Assembly: GCA_930633525.1 (NCBI GenBank)
Contig: CAKNFP010000001.1
Span: forward strand, 2,892,001-2,956,000
Source of the DNA: Hyphomicrobiales bacterium
GTDB lineage: Bacteria > Pseudomonadota > Alphaproteobacteria > Rhizobiales > Beijerinckiaceae
Reading direction: 5' to 3'
DNA length: 64,000 nucleotides
Positions within the stretch are counted from its first letter, which is position 1. Every line of letters begins with the position of its first letter. The translations under genes and the position numbers were made by a program. Shown here piece after piece: positions 8,562-16,756 of this stretch. The notes beneath the pieces are model-generated. The model did no database searches. It was not told where the DNA came from and saw only the letters and a list, made by a program, of their open reading frames with translations.

Positions 8562-9953
8562 ATGTCCAAGACCCGCAGCGAAACTGATTCTTTTGGCCCG
8601 ATCGATGTCGACGCGGACCGCTATTGGGGCGCGCAGACCCAGCGCTCTCTGCAGAATTTCCGCATCGGCGGCGAACGCCTTCCCCTTCCCCTCGTTCACG
8701 CCCTCGCGCTCGTGAAGCGCGCCGCCGCGCTGGTGAACAAGGACCTCGGTGCTCTCGATCCCAAGCTCGCGGATGCGATCGCCACCGCCGCCACGGAGGT
8801 GATGGACGGCAAGTTCGACGACCATTTCCCGCTCGTCGTGTGGCAGACGGGCTCCGGCACCCAGTCGAACATGAATGCGAACGAGGTGATCGGTAACCGC
8901 GCCAGCGAGATCCTCGGCGGCGAACTCGGCTCGAAGAAGCCGGTGCACCCCAACGATCATGTGAACCGTGGCCAGTCATCGAACGATTCATTTCCCACCG
9001 CGATGCATATCGCCGCGGTCCGTTCGATCACCGCGCATCTCCTTCCCGCGCTCGCCCATCTGCACAAGGCGCTGAGCGACAAGGCCGAGGCCTTCAAGGA
9101 CATCGTCAAGATCGGCCGCACGCACCTGCAGGACGCGACGCCCGTCACGCTCGGGCAGGAATTCTCCGGCTACGCCATGCAGGTCGAATACGGCATCGCT
9201 CGCGTGAACAAGACGCTCGAGGATCTCTATCGTCTGGCTCAGGGCGGAACGGCGGTCGGCACGGGTCTCAACGCCCATCCGCGCTTCGCCGAAGCGTTCG
9301 CGGCCAAGGTCGCCGAGCTGACCGGTCTGCCTTTCGTCACGGCGCCGAACAAGTTCGAGGCCCTGGCTACCCACGACGCGATGGTCTTCTCCCATGGCGC
9401 CCTGACGAGCGTTGCCGCCGGCCTCAACAAGATCGCCAACGATATTCGTCTCCTCGGCTCCGGACCGCGCTCCGGCCTCGGCGAACTGTCCCTGCCGGAG
9501 AACGAACCCGGCTCATCGATCATGCCCGGCAAGGTCAATCCCACCCAGTGCGAGGCCATCACGATGGTCGCGGCCCAGGTGCTGGGCAATGAAACGACGA
9601 TTTCCGTCGCAGGGTCCCAGGGCCATCTGGAGCTTAACGTGTTCAAGCCGGTGATCGGCTACGCGTTCCTGCAGTCGGTCCGGCTGCTCGCGGATGCGGC
9701 CGTGAGCTTCGCCGACAACTGTGTCGTCGGCATCGAGGCCAATACCACCCGCATCGACGAACTCATGCAGCGTTCGCTCATGCTGGTGACGGCGCTGGCG
9801 CCGAAGGTCGGCTACGACAAGGCGGCCGCTATCGCCAAGGCAGCTCATCACAATGGCACCACGCTCCGTGAGGAAGCCCTGAAATCGGGCGGTGTCACGG
9901 CTGAGGAGTTCGACGCCATCGTCCGGCCGCAGGATATGTTGAGTCCTCATTAG
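8562..9953 (+). CDS. fumC: Fumarate hydratase, class II
   Basis: FumC interconverts fumarate and malate in the TCA cycle and is cofactor-free. The ATG at 8562 follows AGGAGCG at good spacing, giving 463 aa, the usual class II length. The family signature [15 protein letters not shown] is intact. The substrate regions [19 protein letters not shown] (in part), [19 protein letters not shown] and [13 protein letters not shown] are also present. It appears monocistronic. Confidence 0.97.
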   Translation: MSKTRSETDSFGPIDVDADRYWGAQTQRSLQNFRIGGERLPLPLVHALALVKRAAALVNKDLGALDPKLADAIATAATEVMDGKFDDHFPLVVWQTGSGTQSNMNANEVIGNRASEILGGELGSKKPVHPNDHVNRGQSSNDSFPTAMHIAAVRSITAHLLPALAHLHKALSDKAEAFKDIVKIGRTHLQDATPVTLGQEFSGYAMQVEYGIARVNKTLEDLYRLAQGGTAVGTGLNAHPRFAEAFAAKVAELTGLPFVTAPNKFEALATHDAMVFSHGALTSVAAGLNKIANDIRLLGSGPRSGLGELSLPENEPGSSIMPGKVNPTQCEAITMVAAQVLGNETTISVAGSQGHLELNVFKPVIGYAFLQSVRLLADAAVSFADNCVVGIEANTTRIDELMQRSLMLVTALAPKVGYDKAAAIAKAAHHNGTTLREEALKSGGVTAEEFDAIVRPQDMLSPH

Positions 9954-10072
9954 GATAAGGGGTTTACGACTTACGGCGCTGCCTCCAGAAAGCCGTAACT
10001 TGCGATATGATGCCGGCCGGAGAAGAGTGTGAGCCGGCTACAAAAATCCGGCCACCGCGGGACGGGGCTATT

Positions 10073-10291
10073 ATGGCGGACATCGTCAATCTGAGGCAGG
10101 CGCGCAAAGCCAAGCTTCGTGCTGAGCGCGAGGCAGAAGCGAACACCAACCGCGCCCGGTTTGGAGAGCCCGCAGCTCTCCGCCGGGCGCGCGACGTTGA
10201 GGACGAGCGCGACAAGCGCCAGCTCGAGGGCCATCGCCTGGAGCGGACGCCCCGCGTTGAAGGGAGCGCCGATGGCGAACCCACATCATGA
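10073..10291 (+). CDS. DUF4169 family small protein
   Basis: Starting at MADIVNLRQARKAKLRAE (10073) gives 72 aa; the frame opens further upstream at 10007, but the family begins at MADIVNLR. It is rich in Arg/Lys/Glu/Ala and predicted to be largely helical, ending ...LEGHRLERTP. This matches the DUF4169 pattern found in Alphaproteobacteria, whose function is unknown. Its stop overlaps the start of the RHH gene (ATGA), so the two are co-translated. Confidence 0.8.
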   Translation: MADIVNLRQARKAKLRAEREAEANTNRARFGEPAALRRARDVEDERDKRQLEGHRLERTPRVEGSADGEPTS

Positions 10292-10542
10292 TGGCTACCA
10301 ATCAGAAGGCCGCCGCGGGGCAGAACCTGGTCGCGAAGCGATCAGTCGTCATCGCAGGCCATCGCACCAGCGTTTCGCTTGAAGAGCCGTTCTGGGAAGC
10401 GCTGAAGGAAATTGCCGCAGAGAACAAGCAGCCTATCGCGGAATTCATCGCGACGATCGATGCGGGCCGCGCCGGGAACAATCTATCCTCGGCTATCCGG
10501 GTCACGATCCTTGAGCACTATCGCAAGCGCTCCGTGAACTGA
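10288..10542 (+). CDS. Ribbon-helix-helix domain protein (RHH_4 type)
   Basis: This 84-aa protein has the short strand plus two helices expected of an RHH DNA-binding domain (RSVVIAGHRTSVSLEEPFWE, then helix LKEIAAENKQPIAEFIATID, and NLSSAIRVTILEHYR). It is consistent with Pfam RHH_4, a frequent alphaproteobacterial family. Overlap with the upstream DUF4169 gene makes a two-gene operon. There is no toxin-like partner domain; DUF4169-RHH pairs are better viewed as a conserved cassette of unknown role. Confidence 0.75.
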   Translation: MMATNQKAAAGQNLVAKRSVVIAGHRTSVSLEEPFWEALKEIAAENKQPIAEFIATIDAGRAGNNLSSAIRVTILEHYRKRSVN

Positions 10543-10552
10543 AAATCTCCCT

Positions 10553-13500
10553 TTACCGTAAGGGAGCATAGCCCGGCGGCGTGAGGTCGAGCGGAGCGCT
10601 TGTTCGTGGCCGCGCCTGGGGTTGCGCGCCCGTTGTGACAGACATTCCCAGCGTGGGAGCCTGGACGCGGACAGGCTGGGCGGGCCGAACACCATAGCTG
10701 CTCAGCGAGGCCCTTTCCTGTGCGTCCCCTTTTCCCCCACCGATCGCGGTGTCCTCGTCGCCCGCGAAGGCAGGCACGATCGTGGTCGGGATCTCCGAGC
10801 GCGGCGAGACCGGTGCAGGCACGGGGAGAGGAAGCGGCGCCTGCAATGGGAGATTGTTGGTGCCACCGGTTGTCGCCGGATCCGAGCCGCCACCGTCCTG
10901 ACCGCTCCGATCCTGGCCGTCGCGCTGCTCGGCAGCCCGCTTCTCCGCCGCAAGGCGCTCGCGCTCAAGGCGCAACTGGCGGATCCGCTCGGCGCGCTCC
11001 TTCGCGTCCGCTTCCAGCTTGTCGATACGGTCGAGCTCGCGGGCAAGCGCAATCACCGCAAGACCATTGGCGAGCGAGGCCGCCTCGACGCTGCGCCCGG
11101 GAGCGGCCAGCGGCCCTTTCCATGACACGGCAATCTCGGGAGCGGCCCCGCTCCAACCCGGAGGCAGCTGCCGGGAGACCATCAGGCCCCGGGCGTCCAA
11201 GGTGAGCGATCCGAGCTCCACCGACCCTGCGAGCCGCAACTGGACGTCCCGATTGTCGATCGTGACCGGCCCGAAACGCAACGTGCCGCCCGACAGGGTC
11301 AAGGGCATAACCACTTCGGGAAGCGGCCAGTTCGTCGCGTCGAGCTCGCGCGCGATCGTGTCGCGGACCACGGTTGCTTCCGCGCGGATAGGGTCCTGCG
11401 CCATGAGCTTGCCAAGGCCCCGCGCAATCCCGGCCGGATCAAGCCGTGCGATCGACGAGCCGACGCTGCGCAGTTCGCCGCCACCGGACATGTTGGCGAC
11501 AAGTGCCGCGACGCTTTCGCCGGAGCTTCCTGCTTCCATGCGGCCGGAAAGCCGCCCGCCGGGGCCCTGCCCGAACAAGGCTGAAGCCTCCACGTCCTTG
11601 AGCGCCACATTGCCCGTCAGCGCGGCAAGGGTCCCCTGCCGCTGAAGCTTCATATTGGCGAGCACCGAGCCGCCGCCGAAACGTCCGCTGATATCACGAA
11701 GGTTGATGGCATCGGACATGAGATCAAGAACAAGCTTGCCCTCCGCCAGCGCGATGCCGTCGACGACGTCGAGTCGGCCAAAACCGAGCTCCACCTTGCC
11801 GGCGACGGGCGGCATCGCCTGAACAAAGCGCTGCGACGACCAGATCTGACCCTTCGCGGGCGGCGGCACCGGGCCGAGCGCCAGTGCAGCGAGATCCGCG
11901 AGCCTCACTTGCGGCACCTTGAGCGCGCCGTCGATCTGGCCGGCCTCGTTGATGGCGAGCCGGCCCTCCACCGGGGCGCCGGCGACCTCGCCCTTGAGGC
12001 CCGTGAACACCACACCCTGCGCGGAGAGCTGGCCATCGGCCTCGAGATGAGCGCCCATCCCCGGCAGCAGCGCGGGAAACGATCGCGCGAGGACCTGCGC
12101 CAACGGGGCGAGGTCGTCCGTTGCAAATGTCACCTTGCCCTGCGCAAGCGGTGGCGTGCCGCCGGGCTGGCTGGCTCCGCCGAGGCGTCCGGTAACCGAC
12201 AACGTCGCTCCCGCCACCCGCAGCTCCGCCGTGCCGGCGAGATCAGCCAACGTCCGGCCCTTCGCGTCAAAGACAAGCCGCCCTTCGCCGGAGCCCGGGA
12301 GGGGCACGACATCGACGCCAAGCTGCCGCAGCAGATCGACGCCATCGCGAGCGATGAGCTCCATCCGGACGCGGGCATCGCCAGCCTGTGCCCCCTGCCC
12401 CGCTGCGGGAGCGGGCAGACTGAGGGCCGTCCGGAAAGCCGTGCCGCCGCCCTGCCCCTCCAAGGTGGCGAGCACAGGCGCACGCGCATCACGCCGCTCC
12501 GCTTTCAAGGCAAGTGTCAGCGGAGCAGCAAGCGGCGCGATCCGCTGCAGGGTTTCGGCGAAGGATGGCGGCAGGAAACGCGCGGCCAGCGCCGCAACGA
12601 CCGCCGGGCGCGGAGCCGTCAGGCGTCCATCGATCTGACCGCCATCGCGGCCGATGCGACCCGCGAGCTTCATATTCGCACCGTCGACATTCGTCATCTC
12701 GGCGCTGGCAATCGTCAAGGCGTCTACGTCACGCGTGATTCGGGCTTTCAACCGCCCGCCCGGAGAGGCGATCGTCCCGAAGCGTGGGGCCTCCAGATCG
12801 ATCGACAGGCCGAAATCCGCCCCCGTCAACCCACCGACGCCGGAATCGAGCAAGGGCATATTCGCGAGATCGAGCCCCTTGCCGGCGAGTTGGGCGTCAA
12901 ACCGCGCACGCTCCGCCCCGGTCGGCGGCGTGTAGCGGAAAAGGCCCGACAGGGTGGCATCGCCGGCGGTGAAACGAATGTTGCGCGCGGCGAGCACGGC
13001 TGACGACATGGACAGGTCGGCCACCGCCCGCGATGCCGGCAGGGCTGCGATCGCCTCCGTCAGCGGCCGGGGAAGACCGACGCGACCAAGCGAAAGCGCA
13101 AGGCGCGCCGGCTCCTTGATGCCGAACTCCACGCGCCCCGAAAAGGCCGTCTCCGCGCTAAACGCGACGCTGCCAGCGGCCTCCAGCCGGGCATCCCCCG
13201 CCCCGGCGAGATTGAAGCGCTCGATCGTTGCCTTGCCGCTCTCACGCCCCAGGACGAGATCGAGCGGCCCGAATTCCTCACCCGCAATGGCGAAACTCGC
13301 CGCCTGAATACCGATGGACACCTTCAGCGAAGGCAGGGTCGAGACGAGCCTCTCGCCGATCTCGCCAACGCGTCCGGCAAGATCGGTGCCCTGCGCGACC
13401 TCCAGCCGGCGCGATGTCAGCGCCATGGACAGGGCCGGGCCGCTCCGCCCGAAATCGAGTTCGCCGGTGCCCGCCAGCGCGAGGCTGGAGCCACCGTCTG

Positions 13501-14380
13501 CGTTGGTGACCTCGATCGTCTCTGCCTTCAGGCGGCGCCCGGCCGTCGTCACGGTCGCCGTCATCATCAGCGCGGCCGGCGGTTGCGCCGCATCCTGCGC
13601 GCCGCCTGCACGCGCCGTTTCGGCCTGCGGCAACGGTATCACCGCGCCAACCCGGCCATTGAAGCCGGGCGCGAATGCGCGCGAGCCGCCTCTTGCAGGC
13701 GAGGCCGCCGTCAGCAGGAGATCGCCATCGATGTCGAGATGCGGCGAAGTCAGCTCACCGATGCCGCCCTTGATCCTGACGCGTCCTTCGGCATCGACGG
13801 TGCCGGTCGACAGACGCAGCGGAATGTCCCCCACGAGTCCGGCGATCCGCCACGGCCCGGACAGCGCCACCGCCTGAATCTCACCGCTGATCGGCCCGAT
13901 GTCACGGACGCCACCCTCGGCCTCAATGAGGCGCAGCCGCCCCGCATCGACAACCAGCTTCTCGATTCCGAAAGCGGTGATCGGCATGGGGATGGAGTTG
14001 CTGAGTTCGGGGAGCATCACGCGCCCGTCGTCGCCCACCACAGCTGTCACCACCGGCTGCACGAGCCTCGCCTCGACCACGCGGACCGCCCCCGACAGCA
14101 GTGCGGTCGTTTCCAGTTCAACCGACAGTTCATTGGCCGTGATGCCAGGACGGCCCGCGGCCGGGGCGCCGATCGTGACCCGGCCCAGCACCACCCGTGG
14201 CGAAGGCAGGAGCCTCAGGTTGATTTCCCCTTGCGTCATCACCGGCAGGCCAAGGGCGCGCGACAGCGCGAGCTCCACGTCCCCCCGCCGCGCATCCCAG
14301 TCGACGAAATACGGCACTGCGAGCGCCGCGCAGAGCACGAGGACAATCAGGCCAGCGATGATCGTTAGGATATCGCGCAC
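10553..14380 (-). CDS. Very large AsmA-family protein
   Basis: This 1275-aa protein has one N-terminal membrane helix (ILTIIAGLIVLVLCAALAVPYFVDW). A long stretch of AsmA-like repeats follows (LPVMTQGEINLRLLPSPRVVLGRVTI near the start; AsmA C-terminal region with GGGELRSVGSSIARLDPAGIARGL near residue 975). The C-terminus has an Arg/Glu/Ala-rich coiled coil (about 1110-1155) and a Pro-rich tail. AsmA-like proteins (TamB/YhdP/AsmA superfamily) are periplasm-spanning and implicated in lipid transport to the outer membrane or in its integrity. A direct function for this one is inference. It is convergent with the RHH gene only 10 nt away. Confidence 0.85.
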   Translation of the reverse strand: MRDILTIIAGLIVLVLCAALAVPYFVDWDARRGDVELALSRALGLPVMTQGEINLRLLPSPRVVLGRVTIGAPAAGRPGITANELSVELETTALLSGAVRVVEARLVQPVVTAVVGDDGRVMLPELSNSIPMPITAFGIEKLVVDAGRLRLIEAEGGVRDIGPISGEIQAVALSGPWRIAGLVGDIPLRLSTGTVDAEGRVRIKGGIGELTSPHLDIDGDLLLTAASPARGGSRAFAPGFNGRVGAVIPLPQAETARAGGAQDAAQPPAALMMTATVTTAGRRLKAETIEVTNADGGSSLALAGTGELDFGRSGPALSMALTSRRLEVAQGTDLAGRVGEIGERLVSTLPSLKVSIGIQAASFAIAGEEFGPLDLVLGRESGKATIERFNLAGAGDARLEAAGSVAFSAETAFSGRVEFGIKEPARLALSLGRVGLPRPLTEAIAALPASRAVADLSMSSAVLAARNIRFTAGDATLSGLFRYTPPTGAERARFDAQLAGKGLDLANMPLLDSGVGGLTGADFGLSIDLEAPRFGTIASPGGRLKARITRDVDALTIASAEMTNVDGANMKLAGRIGRDGGQIDGRLTAPRPAVVAALAARFLPPSFAETLQRIAPLAAPLTLALKAERRDARAPVLATLEGQGGGTAFRTALSLPAPAAGQGAQAGDARVRMELIARDGVDLLRQLGVDVVPLPGSGEGRLVFDAKGRTLADLAGTAELRVAGATLSVTGRLGGASQPGGTPPLAQGKVTFATDDLAPLAQVLARSFPALLPGMGAHLEADGQLSAQGVVFTGLKGEVAGAPVEGRLAINEAGQIDGALKVPQVRLADLAALALGPVPPPAKGQIWSSQRFVQAMPPVAGKVELGFGRLDVVDGIALAEGKLVLDLMSDAINLRDISGRFGGGSVLANMKLQRQGTLAALTGNVALKDVEASALFGQGPGGRLSGRMEAGSSGESVAALVANMSGGGELRSVGSSIARLDPAGIARGLGKLMAQDPIRAEATVVRDTIARELDATNWPLPEVVMPLTLSGGTLRFGPVTIDNRDVQLRLAGSVELGSLTLDARGLMVSRQLPPGWSGAAPEIAVSWKGPLAAPGRSVEAASLANGLAVIALARELDRIDKLEADAKERAERIRQLRLERERLAAEKRAAEQRDGQDRSGQDGGGSDPATTGGTNNLPLQAPLPLPVPAPVSPRSEIPTTIVPAFAGDEDTAIGGGKGDAQERASLSSYGVRPAQPVRVQAPTLGMSVTTGAQPQARPRTSAPLDLTPPGYAPLR

Positions 14381-14627
14381 GCTTCTGGGCTCATGGGTCG
14401 ATCGGTCATGGGACGGTCGGTTGCGAGAGAAGGCGGTCGGTCCGCCACTCCGGTCGGACCTATACTAGCGGCTTCGCTGCGAAAAATGACTAGGTGTGGC
14501 AGGTATTTTGGTCGAAACGCGCTCACTCGCCCGCCCGGGCGGGGACACAGCGTGCAGCGAACACGTCGTGCCGCACAACTTGCCACACCATAACGCCCCC
14601 GATTGGCATTTCGAGGGCATCTGCGCA

Positions 14628-16040
14628 TTAAACGTCGACGATCTTGCCGGGATTCATGATGTTCAGCGGATCGATCGCCCGCTTGATTCGGGCCATCAGG
14701 TCGAGAGCCGGCGCACCATGCTCGGCCTCGAGATAGTGCATCTTCTTCTGACCCACGCCGTGCTCGCCCGTGCAGGTACCGCCCATGGCGAGCGCACGCA
14801 TCACGAGGCGCTTCAGGAAGGCTTCCAGCACCTCGATCTCAGCCGGATCGTCGGTGTTCACGAGCGGCTGCACATGGAAATTGCCATCACCGACGTGACC
14901 AACGATGGGCGCGATCAGTCCGATCTCGGCGATATCAGCCCTGGTCTCCTCGACGCAATCGGCGAGTTGCGAGATCGGCACGCAGACATCGGTCGGCACC
15001 GGGCGCGCCCCGGGCCTGAGCGCCAGCGTCGCCCAATAGGCGTCATGGCGCGCTTGCCAGAGGCGGGAGCGATCCTCCGCCTTGGTTTCCCAGGTGAAGG
15101 GCCCGCCCCCGAGGTCCGTGGCGATCTCGGCGAAGCGTTCCGCCTGCTCGCGCACGCTGGCCTCCGTGCCGTGGAACTCCAACAGCAGCAGCGGGCTTTC
15201 CGGCAGGCCGAGCTTCGAGTGCAGGTTCACCGCCCGCACCATGGTCTGGTCCAGAAGCTCGATGCGGGCCACGGGCAAACCCGTCTGGATCGTCAGGATT
15301 GTGGCGTCACAGGCGGCATGGACGGTGGGGAACGGGCAGATGCCGGCGGACACGGCCTCGGGAATGCCATGCAGCTTGAGGGTGATGGATGTGATGACGC
15401 CGAGCGTGCCCTCCGAACCGACGAAGAGGCGCGTCAGGTCATAGCCGGCGGAGGACTTCTTGGCCCGGCTCGCGGTCTTCACCACCGCGCCCTCGGGCGT
15501 CACGACAGTCATCGACAGCACGTTGTCCTTCATCGTGCCATAGCGGACGGCATTGGTGCCGGAGGCGCGTGTCGCCGCCATCCCGCCGATCGAGGCATCC
15601 GCGCCGGGGTCGATGGGGAAGAACAGGCCCTGGTCGCGCAGGAAGTCGTTGAGCTCCTTGCGGGTGACGCCGGGTTCGACGATGCAGCTCAGATCCTCGG
15701 CATGCACCGCGATAATCCGCTTCATCAGGCTGGTATCGATCGAGATACCGCCGAGCGGCGCATTCACATGCCCCTCGAAGGACGTGCCCGTGCCGAAGGG
15801 GATGACCGGGACACGATGCTCGGCACAGAGCCTGACGATGGCGACCACCTCCTCGGTCGTCTCGGGGAAGACGACCGCATCGGGCGGCTGGCTCGGCACC
15901 CAGGTCAGCGTGTTGCTATGCTGCTCGCGGACCGCATGGCTCGTCACCAGCCGCGAACCGAAATCGCCGGCCAGAGCATCGATGACGGCTGCGACGGCAT
16001 CCGGGGAAGGACGAATACCGGTTGACGCGGCTTGCAACAT
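14628..16040 (-). CDS. FAD-binding D-lactate/glycolate-type dehydrogenase (GlcD/Dld family)
   Basis: This 470-aa flavoprotein has an FAD_binding_4 (PCMH) domain: VPVIPFGTGTSFEGH, then APLGGISIDTSLM, then DPGADASIGGMAATRASGTNAVRYG. Its C-terminal FAD-oxidase domain contains GTCTGEHGVGQKKMHYLE and closes with DPLNIMNPGKIV. This is the architecture of D-lactate dehydrogenase (cytochrome) and glycolate oxidase subunit GlcD. No glcE/glcF neighbours are present, so a single-subunit D-lactate or 2-hydroxyacid dehydrogenase is likelier. Substrate cannot be set from sequence. Confidence 0.85.
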   Translation of the reverse strand: MLQAASTGIRPSPDAVAAVIDALAGDFGSRLVTSHAVREQHSNTLTWVPSQPPDAVVFPETTEEVVAIVRLCAEHRVPVIPFGTGTSFEGHVNAPLGGISIDTSLMKRIIAVHAEDLSCIVEPGVTRKELNDFLRDQGLFFPIDPGADASIGGMAATRASGTNAVRYGTMKDNVLSMTVVTPEGAVVKTASRAKKSSAGYDLTRLFVGSEGTLGVITSITLKLHGIPEAVSAGICPFPTVHAACDATILTIQTGLPVARIELLDQTMVRAVNLHSKLGLPESPLLLLEFHGTEASVREQAERFAEIATDLGGGPFTWETKAEDRSRLWQARHDAYWATLALRPGARPVPTDVCVPISQLADCVEETRADIAEIGLIAPIVGHVGDGNFHVQPLVNTDDPAEIEVLEAFLKRLVMRALAMGGTCTGEHGVGQKKMHYLEAEHGAPALDLMARIKRAIDPLNIMNPGKIVDV

Positions 16041-16225
16041 CTCGATCGACCCCTTCTTCGTGCCTCATCCGCGGGGCGCGAGGCGCCGCCACAGCATGGT
16101 CAATGGCCCTTGTAACTGCGCGCGCGGCCAGTGTCGAAACGAAAACTGCGTCGATACGGAAACAAGACTATGAGCTCCGAAAACGGCGCCCCTTGCGATT
16201 CACCTCGCGAAAGGCCGGCAACGGC

Positions 16226-16588
16226 CTACCTCCGGAAATTCTGAACCGGCGGCGGCGGCACGTAAGGCGGCGGCGTGAGCTGCTGGCGCATCTGCTGGCT
16301 GCGGATCTGGTTCATCTGCTGCTGCTGGAGCTGCTGCTGGCTATTGTCCTGCAACTGGCGCTCGATGGCGCGGTTCTGCTGCTGGTAGTCGCGCTGGAAC
16401 TGGTTACTGGATTGTGCGACGGCCAGCTGCGCGCCCGCCAGGATCGCGATCACACCAAGTGCGCCGCACAGAGCCACGCCCTGTCGCGCGGCACGGGCCA
16501 CCTGCATGCTCTTGCCGCGCGATGCGCGCCCCGTCGGCACGGGATTGTCCTGATCCCACGAAATACTGGTACGCAATTCGGTACACAT
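16226..16588 (-). CDS. Gln-rich small exported/anchored protein, unknown
   Basis: This 120-aa protein starts at an ATG with GGGAGGAGC upstream. A basic N-terminus precedes one hydrophobic segment (VALCGALGVIAILAGAQLAVAQ, about residues 37-58) that could be a signal peptide or anchor. A Gln-rich stretch follows (FQRDYQQQNRAIERQLQDNS and QQQLQQQQMNQIRSQQM), then a Pro-rich end. No domain is recognised. It lies between the FAD dehydrogenase and the divergent helicase gene. Confidence 0.6.
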   Translation of the reverse strand: MCTELRTSISWDQDNPVPTGRASRGKSMQVARAARQGVALCGALGVIAILAGAQLAVAQSSNQFQRDYQQQNRAIERQLQDNSQQQLQQQQMNQIRSQQMRQQLTPPPYVPPPPVQNFRR

Positions 16589-16756
16589 CGCACCGCTCCT
16601 CCCAAAGAGCGCTCCGCGTGCTTACATCAGAGCGTCCTATCTATATGGGATAAAAGACGTCGCATGCCACGGTTTTGGTGTGGGCAGCGCGCCGCTGGCG
16701 CCACGCCCACCATGTGAAAGCTCGACGCCGTTCGCGTTTTGGTCCAAGGTCGGCAC

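Noticed and set aside
14496..16025. 509-codon plus-strand open frame
   Set aside because: It mirrors the FAD-linked dehydrogenase in the opposite strand and shows no domain of its own.
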